This document shows positions 1-6,934 of a stretch of 7,985 nucleotides of DNA, piece after piece. The stretch comes from an uncultured Streptococcus sp. (GTDB taxonomy: Bacteria > Bacillota > Bacilli > Lactobacillales > Streptococcaceae): NCBI RefSeq assembly GCF_959025735.1, contig NZ_CAUFJQ010000091.1, forward strand, positions 1 to 7,985, given 5' to 3'. The position numbers and the translations under genes were made by a program. Position 1 is the first letter of the stretch. The number at the start of each line of letters is the position of its first letter. The notes under the pieces were generated by a model that made no database searches, was not told the DNA's origin, and saw only the letters and a list, made by a program, of their open reading frames with translations.

Positions 1-458
1 GAACCCGCAACAACACCTTGTAGGAAGACTTTATTGGCACTTTCCTTGTAGATCAAGACATCTCCAACCGGAGCAATCAAGCCCCAGATCACAAGGTTGG
101 ATACGATTTGAACGATGTTAAAGACAATTAATTCTTTCTTTGTCACTTCCCCTTTGAATTCACCGATTTGTTTGCGGAAGAAACCAACAAAAAGTCCAAA
201 CAAACCACTTGAAATGATCCAAGTCCACCAAAGACCACCTGACATAGCATCCTTAATGGCATGACCAATCAAGCCGATTAAGAAACCGACAATCGGACCA
301 AAAACTACACTAAAGAGAGCTTGAAGGGCATATTGCAACTGAATGCTCGTATTCGGTGCAGGTGCAGGGATTTGCAACATAGCAATCACGACAAAGAGGG
401 CTGCTCCAACCCCAATAGCTACAACATCTTTAATTGAAAATAATGATTTCTGTTTCAT
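1..458 (-). CDS. UPF0397-family ECF transporter S component (3' end cut off by window edge)
   Basis: This is a membrane substrate-capture (S) subunit of an energy-coupling-factor vitamin transporter. About 152 codons are visible, starting MKQKSLFSIKDVVAIGVGAA. The family is usually about 180 residues, so roughly 30 C-terminal residues lie beyond the window. Family hallmarks that I translated directly are PAPNTSIQLQYALQAL (about 33-48), FGPIVGFLIGLIGHAIKD (53-70), a WWTWIISSGLFGL helix (77-89) and IAPVGDVLIYKESANKVFLQG (128-148). Hydrophobic segments fall near 10-30, 45-66, 77-94, 110-130 and 145 onward. The start ATG is preceded by AGGAGAT at 465-471, and only 14 bp separate it from the SAM hydrolase stop, so the two are cotranscribed. 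Databases often label the family 'riboflavin-type', but its ligand is not settled to my knowledge. An ATPase and an EcfT gene are expected next, outside the window. The family call is firm; the substrate is unknown. Confidence 0.9.
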   Translation of the reverse strand, partial: MKQKSLFSIKDVVAIGVGAALFVVIAMLQIPAPAPNTSIQLQYALQALFSVVFGPIVGFLIGLIGHAIKDAMSGGLWWTWIISSGLFGLFVGFFRKQIGEFKGEVTKKELIVFNIVQIVSNLVIWGLIAPVGDVLIYKESANKVFLQGVVAG

Positions 459-472
459 TCTGATATCTCCTA

Positions 473-1321
473 TTAATTTTCCATTTTTCTAATCTCGATA
501 TTCCAAGAAGCCCCAACTCCTACATTATAGGCCTTGGCAAAGGATCCCTGGTTGATGGCAAGACCAACACGGTAGAGGGAATTGATATAAAGGATTGGCT
601 GTCCAATCCGCACGTCGGCGAAAGACTTGCCGTAGGTTACTTGGTTTTGGTAAACCAGCATGTCATTGTTATAGATGGTCACTTCAAAGCGTTCCCCAAA
701 TTCAGGTTTCAAATGATTGAACTCTTCTCGGGTAATCGAAGTCCAGAGAGAACCAAAGCGAACATCCAAGATGTCAACTGCTCCTTTGACAAGATTGTCC
801 TCCATAACCGTTTCCACCACTGGGATTTCTACAATGTGTTCGACACTGAGTTCTGGTCCCACTTCCTCAAAGCTGATATGGCCACTGGCTAACTTAGCTC
901 CTGTATAGGCATAGACATCACGCCCATGGAAGGTATAAGAAAACTCTGTATTAGCTCGACGATTCTTTACTTCTGAAATCTCACGGATAGCAACAATCCC
1001 TACATGTTTCTTGATAAAAGAGAGAGTGCCATTATCCGGAGTGACAATGTATTGATTTTTCGCCGTTTTAGCTACGACACTCTTTCGTTTGGAACCGACA
1101 CCAGGATCGACCACCGAAACAAAGGTTGTCCCTTCTGGCCAGTAATCTACTGTCTGAAAGAGACGGTAACTCCCTTCAAAGATATTGTAGGGGGTAATAT
1201 CATGAGTTAAGTGGTGAATTTTAAGGGTTGGCGATTCTTCTAAAGCAACCCCAATCATAGCGGATACTGCTCCATCCACCAAACCAAAGTCTGACTGAAG
1301 AACTAGTAAATTATTGTGCAT
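473..1321 (-). CDS. S-adenosyl-L-methionine hydrolase (adenosine-forming), DUF62/SAM hydroxide adenosyltransferase family
   Basis: This cytoplasmic enzyme is predicted to split SAM with water into adenosine and L-methionine. The 282-residue length fits the family. Visible motifs are QSDFGLVDGAVSAMIG (9-24, the TDFG-type SAM-binding start), VVDPGVGSKRK (70-80), TPDNGTL (94-100) and FHGRDVYA (131-138). The Asp-Arg-His triad known for these hydrolases is present as D72, R79 and H132, with the expected seven-residue D-to-R spacing. The segment between R79 and TPDNG is short, lacking the roughly 20-residue loop of fluorinases, which argues against a halogenase. The C-terminal half (about 175-280) is the beta-rich domain completing the trimer interface. 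The start ATG has AGGAGAT at 1326-1332 and overlaps the upstream gene by 11 nt, suggesting translational coupling. Placement after methionine transport genes and between two ECF S components suggests SAM or nucleoside salvage, which is inference. Confidence 0.9.
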   Translation of the reverse strand: MHNNLLVLQSDFGLVDGAVSAMIGVALEESPTLKIHHLTHDITPYNIFEGSYRLFQTVDYWPEGTTFVSVVDPGVGSKRKSVVAKTAKNQYIVTPDNGTLSFIKKHVGIVAIREISEVKNRRANTEFSYTFHGRDVYAYTGAKLASGHISFEEVGPELSVEHIVEIPVVETVMEDNLVKGAVDILDVRFGSLWTSITREEFNHLKPEFGERFEVTIYNNDMLVYQNQVTYGKSFADVRIGQPILYINSLYRVGLAINQGSFAKAYNVGVGASWNIEIRKMEN

Positions 1322-1907
1322 CTTTATCTCCTTTTTTGTCCAATAATGGAAGAAGGAAGTTCGATAGTCCCCATCCTAATCCAGCACCCAATATGACCGT
1401 GAGGACAAACCAAGTGATGGTCGCTAGATCTGGTGATACCATCACCCGATTGACATAGTCTATCGATTTACCACGATCCAGTAACGACATGCGGTAACTG
1501 GCTGGATAGAACCACATCATAAGAATGGGCCCTGTCGTCGCAAAGGCAAAAATGACAAAAGACAAGGCATTTCGTAAATTCGAGCGAAAACGACCACTTA
1601 AGGCGACCATTTCCGCAAAACTTCCGGCGATCAAGGCTGGAATAAAGGCCCCTGCACCATGACGCGAAAAGAGGAAGAAGGATCCAATCACGCAGCCAAC
1701 TATAAAGATAGATCCAACTCCTTTTATTTTTTCTAGAAAATAGCGGTAGATCGTCCCGCCAAACAAGGCTGAAAAGGCAGGAGCATAAAACATATTTCCT
1801 TGATGATCGACCAGATTTCCAACTAAGACCCCCAGTCCAATCGCAAGAAAATAGAGGAAAGTGAAGGCTCCAACTTGTTTTATTTGATTCACATTTATTC
1901 TATTCAT
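1311..1907 (-). CDS. Integral membrane protein, putative ECF S component (Trep_Strep/MptD-like family)
   Basis: This 198-residue protein is almost entirely hydrophobic. I see about six membrane segments, near residues 12-30, 38-56, 64-81, 86-103, 112-134 and 161-183, with a charged tail (KKGDKDAQ). That topology and length fit S components of ECF transporters. Stretches such as APAFSALFGGTIYRYFLEK (42-60) and FIPALIAGSFAEMVALSG (88-105) recall the Trep_Strep (TIGR02185) family, which some databases call 'MptD family putative ECF transporter S component'. The start lies 12 bp after the metI stop. The ribosome site is weak (AGGAT overlapping the metI TAG), so expression may depend on coupling to metI. 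The end overlaps the SAM hydrolase start by 11 nt. No ECF ATPase is encoded beside it, so it would need the shared module. Membrane protein is certain, S component is likely, and the ligand is unknown. Confidence 0.75.
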   Translation of the reverse strand: MNRINVNQIKQVGAFTFLYFLAIGLGVLVGNLVDHQGNMFYAPAFSALFGGTIYRYFLEKIKGVGSIFIVGCVIGSFFLFSRHGAGAFIPALIAGSFAEMVALSGRFRSNLRNALSFVIFAFATTGPILMMWFYPASYRMSLLDRGKSIDYVNRVMVSPDLATITWFVLTVILGAGLGWGLSNFLLPLLDKKGDKDAQ

Positions 1908-1919
1908 TGGATACTGATC

Positions 1920-2612
1920 CTAACGGTGGCTAATTTTCTTCGAAAGGAAGTCCCCGATAAATTGGACCAGAACGATCAGAATCAGGATCAATAAGGTCGC
2001 CACAAAGATGACATCATTGTTAAACATGTTTTTCCCGTAGTTGATGGCCAAGGTTCCTAATCCTCCAGCACCAACGGCACCCGCCATGGCGGTTTCTCCA
2101 ATCAAGGAAATGATGGTCACTGTTGTTACACGGATCAAATCAGGAAGCCCTTCACGAAGGTAGACACCAACAATATCCCAGAAGGTTGCCCCACTGGCTT
2201 GTGCTGCTTCAATCACGCCTCCATCCAATTCTGACAAGACTACTTGGACTTGGCGGGCAAAGAATGGAAAGACAGCCAAAGACAGCGGAACAAGGGCCGC
2301 TGTAGGACCGATGGTATTTTTCAAGAGCAAGTAGGTCAAAGGATTAATAAAGGCCAACAAGATAATGAAAGGAATGGCGCGGAACAAGGAAGTAATTTTA
2401 TCCAAAATTTGGAAAACGATTCTATTTTCGATGACACCACCTGGACGGGTCAAGACTAACAAAAGTCCTGTCACCAAACCTAAAAATCCACCAATAATGA
2501 AGGAAATAACGGTCATGTAAAGAGTCAAGTAAATAGCGGTTCCCCATCCATACTGGCCAGACCACCCTAATTTATAGACATTTGGTAAATATGTTTGAAT
2601 TAACTGGATCAT
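1920..2612 (-). CDS. metI: Methionine ABC transporter permease MetI
   Basis: This 230-residue inner-membrane permease of the D/L-methionine importer works as a homodimer with MetN. About five hydrophobic segments are visible, near 24-56, 76-98, 102-120, 160-190 and 200-222. The cytoplasmic coupling (EAA) motif is at 135-159, with EAAQASG followed by LREGLPDL, which docks on the ATPase. The pattern GAVGAGGLGTLAINYG (178-193) is characteristic of MetI. The start ATG overlaps the metN stop as ATGA (2609-2612), with a GGGAGA ribosome site inside the metN end. The next gene starts 12 bp beyond its TAG stop. Everything looks intact and the length is normal. The family is firm; methionine specificity follows from the neighbouring metQ and metN. 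Confidence 0.95.
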   Translation of the reverse strand: MIQLIQTYLPNVYKLGWSGQYGWGTAIYLTLYMTVISFIIGGFLGLVTGLLLVLTRPGGVIENRIVFQILDKITSLFRAIPFIILLAFINPLTYLLLKNTIGPTAALVPLSLAVFPFFARQVQVVLSELDGGVIEAAQASGATFWDIVGVYLREGLPDLIRVTTVTIISLIGETAMAGAVGAGGLGTLAINYGKNMFNNDVIFVATLLILILIVLVQFIGDFLSKKISHR

Positions 2613-3676
2613 GCTTTTCTCCCATCTTTCACAATAGTCACGGAAACTCCTGCATTTTCTAACTCAGCTTTGGCCGTTTCCAGATTTTGATTTTCACCTG
2701 ATAAGATGACCACCAACTCTCCAACAGGTGTGTTATCAAGGATCTCGATGTTCCCAAATAAAATGTTGGCAGATACTTGGTACTGCTTGTAAATATCATT
2801 GATGATAGCTGTATCTGTCACAGAACCTGCATACTTGAGATGCGCCAACATCGAATCATCAGGCAAGTTCTTAACAATCGCTTGTTGATTGATTTTGACC
2901 ATAGCTTCATCGATTCCTGTTGCAACGGTAATGAAGTCTTGAGTCAAGGCATTTTTCGGATTCGAGAAGATATCTAAAACAGACCCTTCTTCAATCAGTT
3001 CGCCATTTTGCATGACAGCTACCCGGTTGGCAATATCTTTGACAATTTGCATCTCATGGGTGATCAAGACAATGGTTAAGCCAAGTTTTTTGTTTAACTC
3101 TTGCAACAAAGCTAGAATTTGTTTGGTCGTCTTTGGATCCAAGGCTGAAGTTGACTCATCTGAGATCAAAATTTTTGGATCGTTGGCAAGGGCACGCGCA
3201 ATCGCTACCCGCTGCTTTTGACCACCAGACAATTGTGCTGGGTAATTTTCTGCACGGTCAGATAGACCAACCAATTCCAACAATTTTGCCACTTTCTCAT
3301 TCTTTTGTTCTTTGTTTAATTTAGAATGTTTAAGAGCAAAGGCTACATTTTCTGCGACAGTCATTTGAGCCATCAAGTTGAAGTGTTGGAAGATCATCCC
3401 GATATCCCGACGTTTCTCCCGAAGGGCAGCCGGTTTTAAGGTCACCTGATCTTGATAAATCACATCACCATCAACAGTGATGGTTCCGGCACTAGGCACT
3501 TGCAAGAGATTGATCACCCGAACCAAGGTCGATTTCCCAGCTCCGGAATACCCTACAATCCCATAGATATCGCCTTCATTAATATGAATAGTCACATCTT
3601 TGACGGCTTGGATCTGACGTTTCTTTTGCTGGAAGGTCACATCAATGTGGTCCAGCTGAATCATTGCTTTACTCAT
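2609..3676 (-). CDS. metN: Methionine ABC transporter ATP-binding protein MetN
   Basis: This 355-residue cytoplasmic ATPase drives the MetI permease. The ABC domain shows Walker A GYSGAGKST (42-50), the Q-loop glutamine in IFQHFN (Q97), the signature LSGGQKQR (149-156), Walker B ILISDESTSALDP (D173, catalytic E174) and the H-loop ITHEM (H207). Walker B carries Ser rather than the commoner Ala after DE, a harmless variant. Residues from about 275 to 350 form a C-terminal NIL/C2 domain; in characterised MetN proteins this domain binds cytoplasmic methionine and inhibits transport (trans-inhibition), so feedback control is likely here. The start ATG overlaps the end of the M20 peptidase by 8 nt (ATGAGTAA), with AGGAG about 13 nt upstream. 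A second in-frame ATG lies four codons in and cannot be excluded, but the first is better placed. The stop overlaps metI by 4 nt. Confidence 0.96.
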   Translation of the reverse strand: MSKAMIQLDHIDVTFQQKKRQIQAVKDVTIHINEGDIYGIVGYSGAGKSTLVRVINLLQVPSAGTITVDGDVIYQDQVTLKPAALREKRRDIGMIFQHFNLMAQMTVAENVAFALKHSKLNKEQKNEKVAKLLELVGLSDRAENYPAQLSGGQKQRVAIARALANDPKILISDESTSALDPKTTKQILALLQELNKKLGLTIVLITHEMQIVKDIANRVAVMQNGELIEEGSVLDIFSNPKNALTQDFITVATGIDEAMVKINQQAIVKNLPDDSMLAHLKYAGSVTDTAIINDIYKQYQVSANILFGNIEILDNTPVGELVVILSGENQNLETAKAELENAGVSVTIVKDGRKA

Positions 3677-5042
3677 AACTTGCTATTAACTCCTTTATCA
3701 ATTCAATATGGGTGTAATAATCGGCGATTTTCACATTTTCGTCGCCCCCATGATCACGGCTATTGGCATTGCCAATTCCAAAGGCTGCCATCGGCACCTG
3801 CAAAGCCTCAAATACCGTATGCATTGGCCCTGTTCCCGCTGTTGTTGGAAGAACAGAAACTCCTTCTCTATAGAAGTCTTTGGCCAGCCGAATGACATTT
3901 AAAATCGATGGGGCACTCATATCACTTCGGTAACTCATTTCACCGAGAGTATAGATCAATTCGACCTGATCATAGCCATTTTTCTTCAATTGCCGCTTGA
4001 TCTTTTCTAAGACATCCTTGGGATCCAGTCCAGGAACCAAACGCACCTCCATCTTAGCACGCGCCTCTGCTGGAAGAATCGTTTTAACACCTTGGCCTTG
4101 GTAACCAGAGCCAAAACCTTCAATATTCAGGGCTGGTTCAAAATAGAAACGGCGCAGGAATTCTTTTCGGTCTTCCTTCAAGATTGGGAGGGTTAGACCA
4201 TAGGTTTCCGCTACATCTTCTGGCCCTTTGTTGGCATATTGCTCGATCAAAGCTAGCTCGCGTTCATTGGGTTCTTGGATCTGATCATAAATCCCATCCA
4301 CCAAGATTCGGCCTTCTTTGTCACGAAGACTGGCGATAGCATTTAACAAATACCAAGAAGCAGAATCTACCACACCGCCATAGCTAGAATGAATATCCAC
4401 TTCTGCACTCTTCACCACCATATCAAAGGTGACGATCCCCTTGCTACCACCGGAAATTTCCAACTGTCCCTGATTATTTCGGGTACCTTGCTCCCAGACT
4501 AGGAGGTCTGCCCCACGCAAGTGTTTCTTGTGTTTGGCCAAGTATTTATCCAAGTCCGTCGATGCAGACTCCTCTGCCCCTTCGATAATAAAGGTGATAT
4601 TGACTGGCAAATCGCCACTTTCACGAATGTATTTTCGAAGAGCTGTGAGACGAGCTGTGATATGCCCCTTATCATCATCAACCCCTCGACCGTACATGGT
4701 TCCATAATGAACTGACAAGGTGAAGGGATCTCCCGTCCAAGGTTGGTCTCCATCAGCTGGTACCGTATCATAGTGGTTATAAAAAATGATGGTTTTGGCT
4801 TCAGGATTTGGCGAGAAAAATTTGGCAATCACAAAAGGAGCTGTATAGCTATCATCCACTTCGACTTTGGCTCCTGCAGCTGTAAAAATTTCCCCCAAAT
4901 AGTTGGCCACTTCCTTGAGACCAACTTGTTGGGCAAAGATGGATTTTTTTGAAATCAATGTTCGCAACACTTCAAAATAATGTTGTGCGACCTCATCATT
5001 TTCAAATTTACGGATTTGTTCCGCTTCTGTTGCAAAAGGCAT
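3669..5042 (-). CDS. M20-family metallopeptidase (dipeptidase/carboxypeptidase-like)
   Basis: This is a 457-residue cytosolic zinc hydrolase, probably releasing amino acids from short peptides or N-acyl amino acids. The metal centre can be read off: H90 in YNHYDTVP (with D92 nearby), bridging D123 in GRGVDDDKG, catalytic E157 and ligand E158 in IEGAEES, E184 in VWEQG as the likely third-site ligand, and H431 in SRDHGGDEN. H218 in VDIHSSYGG lies in the dimerisation/lid domain. Spacing H90-D123-E157-H431 resembles cytosolic nonspecific dipeptidases (CNDP type). The third-site residue appears to be Glu rather than the Asp of dipeptidases. There is no signal peptide. The start ATG follows a strong AGGAGG (5047-5052). 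The gene sits between metQ and metN and overlaps metN by 8 nt, so it is part of the methionine import operon. The family is firm; the substrate is not known. Confidence 0.9.
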   Translation of the reverse strand: MPFATEAEQIRKFENDEVAQHYFEVLRTLISKKSIFAQQVGLKEVANYLGEIFTAAGAKVEVDDSYTAPFVIAKFFSPNPEAKTIIFYNHYDTVPADGDQPWTGDPFTLSVHYGTMYGRGVDDDKGHITARLTALRKYIRESGDLPVNITFIIEGAEESASTDLDKYLAKHKKHLRGADLLVWEQGTRNNQGQLEISGGSKGIVTFDMVVKSAEVDIHSSYGGVVDSASWYLLNAIASLRDKEGRILVDGIYDQIQEPNERELALIEQYANKGPEDVAETYGLTLPILKEDRKEFLRRFYFEPALNIEGFGSGYQGQGVKTILPAEARAKMEVRLVPGLDPKDVLEKIKRQLKKNGYDQVELIYTLGEMSYRSDMSAPSILNVIRLAKDFYREGVSVLPTTAGTGPMHTVFEALQVPMAAFGIGNANSRDHGGDENVKIADYYTHIELIKELIASYE

Positions 5043-5065
5043 GCATTCCTCCTAATACACGATAA

Positions 5066-5091
5066 GAGGTAGAGAATTGCTTCTCCACCTC
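5066..5091 (-). promoter_or_regulatory. Stable intergenic hairpin with GCAA tetraloop between metQ and the M20 peptidase gene
   Basis: In the transcript, GAGGTGGAGAA and TTCTCTACCTC pair over 11 bp with one G·U wobble, closing a GCAA loop of the stable GNRA type. The stem can extend to 13 bp with an A-U pair and another G·U. The sequence after it (TTATCG) is not a U-tract, so this does not look like a full intrinsic terminator. It may protect the 3' end of the gshT-metQ message or weaken read-through, giving more binding protein than permease. Structure is seen; function is inferred. Confidence 0.6.
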
Positions 5092-5114
5092 CTTCATACA
5101 CTTGAGATCAAATC

Positions 5115-5978
5115 TTAGAAGACTGGTTGGTCCATTCCTTCTGAAGATTCTTCGATCACTTTCTTCACATTGTCTTTGTGATAGGCTTTGATGATTTCTT
5201 TGATTGCTTTTGCTTTATCAGATTTTTCCCAATCTTTCTTAGCAGCGATCACGTTGTACCATTGTTTTGAGTTGTTGTCTTTCTTTTCAACATAGATAGC
5301 TTTTTTGAAATCAACGCCTGCTTCACGAACGAAGGTATTATTGATGACTGCAGCATCTACTGATGGAAGAGCAGATGGTGTTTGTGAAGCATCCAATTCA
5401 GAAATCTTCAAATCTTTTGAATTTTCTTTGATGTTTGACACGTTTGCCAATTGACCATCTTTGGTATCCAATTTAATCAAACCAGCTGATTGCAAGACAT
5501 ACAAGGCACGGCTTTCATTTGTTGGGTCATTTGGTACAGCGATTGTTCCACCTTTAGGAATTTCTTTAATTGAAGTGTATTTGTTTTTACCGTTTTCTGT
5601 ACCAGAGTAAAGACGGATTGGAGCGATGTACGTATCTGCTACTGCAACAAGGGCATTGTCGTTTTTAGAGTTCCAGTTATCAAGGAAGTTGTAGTGTTGG
5701 AAAGCATTGATATCCACGCTACCATCTTTTACAGCCACGTTTGGTTGTGAGTAGTCTGTAAATTGAGTGAATTCCAATTTGATTCCTGTTTTAGCGTCAT
5801 CCAAGTTCTTTTGAACTTGATCCCAACGAGCTTTTTCAGTGTCGCTCAAAGTCATAACACCCACTTTTACAGTTGTTTCACCATCTTTGCTAGATGATTT
5901 TGAAGAACCACATGCTGCAAGAGCAAATGTTGCAATAGCTGCAAGAGCTGTTAAACCAAGAATTTTTTTCAATTTCAT
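5115..5978 (-). CDS. metQ: Methionine-binding lipoprotein MetQ (NlpA family)
   Basis: This 287-residue substrate-binding protein is anchored outside the membrane and delivers methionine to MetI-MetN. The N-terminus has a basic start (MKLKK), a hydrophobic core and an LAAC lipobox, with C23 as the lipidated cysteine, followed by a Ser/Lys-rich linker. Family motifs are FTDYSQPNVAVKDGSVDINAFQHYNFLD (about 76-103, abridged pattern FTDYSQP then NAFQHYNFL), APIRLYSG, GGTIAVPNDPTNESRALYVL and INNTFVREAG. The ending SSEGMDQPVF matches streptococcal MetQ. The start ATG has AAAGGAGA (5986-5993) seven bases upstream. Only 24 bp separate it from the gshT stop, so there is no room for its own terminator and promoter; the two lipoproteins should share a transcript. 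A 72-bp gap with a hairpin follows. The gene is intact and of normal length. Confidence 0.95.
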   Translation of the reverse strand: MKLKKILGLTALAAIATFALAACGSSKSSSKDGETTVKVGVMTLSDTEKARWDQVQKNLDDAKTGIKLEFTQFTDYSQPNVAVKDGSVDINAFQHYNFLDNWNSKNDNALVAVADTYIAPIRLYSGTENGKNKYTSIKEIPKGGTIAVPNDPTNESRALYVLQSAGLIKLDTKDGQLANVSNIKENSKDLKISELDASQTPSALPSVDAAVINNTFVREAGVDFKKAIYVEKKDNNSKQWYNVIAAKKDWEKSDKAKAIKEIIKAYHKDNVKKVIEESSEGMDQPVF

Positions 5979-6002
5979 TTTGAAGTCTCCTTTAATTATA
6001 TA

Positions 6003-6830
6003 TTATTCTTTAATATCTTTTGCTTCTGGTAGATAAACTCCACCAAAGTATTTTTTAGACAGTTTTTCAAGGGTTCCATTGTCATAGAGTTCCTTGATAC
6101 GTTTGTTGACAAATTTTTGAAGGTCTTTATCTTCTTTTGCAATAATTGGATACACATAAGGCTGTTGGTCGCTTGGAAGCTCGATAACCTTCAAGTTGTC
6201 ATAGCCTTGATCACGAATGATAGTATCTACTGAGATCCGTTCGAAGATCTTGTAATCTGTACGACCATCCGCTAAATTAGCCATGATGGTTTGAATGGTT
6301 CCATCTGTGTATTGCAAGTTAGTTGGATTATCTGAATGTTTTTTATTGTAATCTTCTAATTGTTTAGCAGTAGATGTTCCTTGAACAACTTCTGTTTTCT
6401 TGCCACCAATGTCATCCAACGATTTAATAGAAGAATCTTTTGGTACGACCAACACTAATGGATTACGAGCATATGGATTTGGATAGAGGTATTTTTCTTC
6501 CCGCTCTTTTGAGTAACTAATGTTGTTTGCACCGATTTGGAAACGGTCACTATCTAAGCCAGCAAAGACTGAAGACCACTCTGTTTTGTTAAAGTTTACT
6601 TCATATTTGTCTGAACCTTTGAAGATTTCACGCAAAACTTCGATTTCATAACCGGTTAGCTTGCCGTCTTTTTCTTCGTAAGAGAATGGTTTGGTTGTTC
6701 CAACGGTCCCAACTTCAATGGTTTTCTTACCACTGGCTGATTTACCAGATGAACATGCTACTAAAGCACTGGTTGCAAGGACTGCAACTAATCCTAAAGC
6801 AGAATACTTAATCACTTTTTTTAGATTCAT
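6003..6830 (-). CDS. gshT: Amino-acid/glutathione-type ABC substrate-binding lipoprotein (SBP_bac_3 family), probable GshT
   Basis: This 275-residue extracellular binding protein is anchored by a lipid. It has a signal peptide with lipobox LVAC (C26) and a Ser/Gly/Lys linker. The family-3 solute-binding fold shows GTVGTTKPFSYEEKDG (41-56), the signature LTGYEIEVLREIF (58-70), WSSVFAGLDSDRFQIGANN (85-103) and the second-lobe VVQGTSTAKQLEDY region (148-161). It lies upstream of metQ, the position of the pneumococcal glutathione-binding protein GshT (SPD_0150/SP_0148 as I recall). GshT is reported to feed glutathione to the TcyBC cystine permease. No cognate permease or ATPase of the polar amino-acid type is present here, which agrees with that orphan behaviour. 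AAGGAGAT at 6834-6841 fixes the start. Alternatives are a cystine or other amino-acid binder. The fold is certain; the ligand is inferred from context. Confidence 0.72.
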   Translation of the reverse strand: MNLKKVIKYSALGLVAVLATSALVACSSGKSASGKKTIEVGTVGTTKPFSYEEKDGKLTGYEIEVLREIFKGSDKYEVNFNKTEWSSVFAGLDSDRFQIGANNISYSKEREEKYLYPNPYARNPLVLVVPKDSSIKSLDDIGGKKTEVVQGTSTAKQLEDYNKKHSDNPTNLQYTDGTIQTIMANLADGRTDYKIFERISVDTIIRDQGYDNLKVIELPSDQQPYVYPIIAKEDKDLQKFVNKRIKELYDNGTLEKLSKKYFGGVYLPEAKDIKE

Positions 6831-6866
6831 AGGATCTCCTTATTCGTTTCAGGCACATAAAACGCC

Positions 6867-6895
6867 ATTTTAAAAGTATTTTTTAATTTTATCAA
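6867..6895 (-). promoter_or_regulatory. Candidate sigma-A promoter P2 for the gshT-metQ operon
   Basis: On the minus strand, TTGATA (6895-6890, 5 of 6 to the -35 consensus) is followed by 17 bp and TAAAAT (6872-6867, 5 of 6 to the -10 consensus). Transcription would start near 6860, leaving a leader of about 30 nt before gshT. It is the better consensus match of the two candidates here, but the AT-richness of the gap makes chance matches likely. Confidence 0.5.
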
Positions 6896-6914
6896 AAAAG
6901 CATTCACTTGCCTA
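6886..6914 (-). promoter_or_regulatory. Candidate activator-dependent promoter P1 for the gshT-metQ operon
   Basis: On the minus strand, a weak -35 TAGGCA (6914-6909, 4 of 6) is followed by 17 bp and an extended -10, TGATAAAAT (TAAAAT at 6891-6886). The start would be near 6879. The upstream palindrome would then be centred at about -65, the usual recognition-site position for LysR-type activators. A poor -35 box also fits an activated promoter. It overlaps P2, and only one of them may be used. Confidence 0.45.
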
Positions 6915-6934
6915 ATATATATTTTTTATGGAGG

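Noticed and set aside
473..1321. Fluorinase or chlorinase (SAM-dependent halogenase) instead of SAM hydrolase
   Set aside because: The extra loop typical of fluorinases between the Arg of the triad and the PDNG motif is missing, and the Asp-Arg-His hydrolase triad is complete.
3452..3895. 147-codon plus-strand open frame opposite metN and the peptidase
   Set aside because: It is antisense to two confirmed genes, lacks a ribosome site, and its histidine/proline-rich translation looks like a frame shadow.
4499..4828. 109-codon minus-strand open frame inside the M20 peptidase
   Set aside because: It overlaps a well-supported gene in another frame, has no ribosome site, and its product has no recognisable motif.
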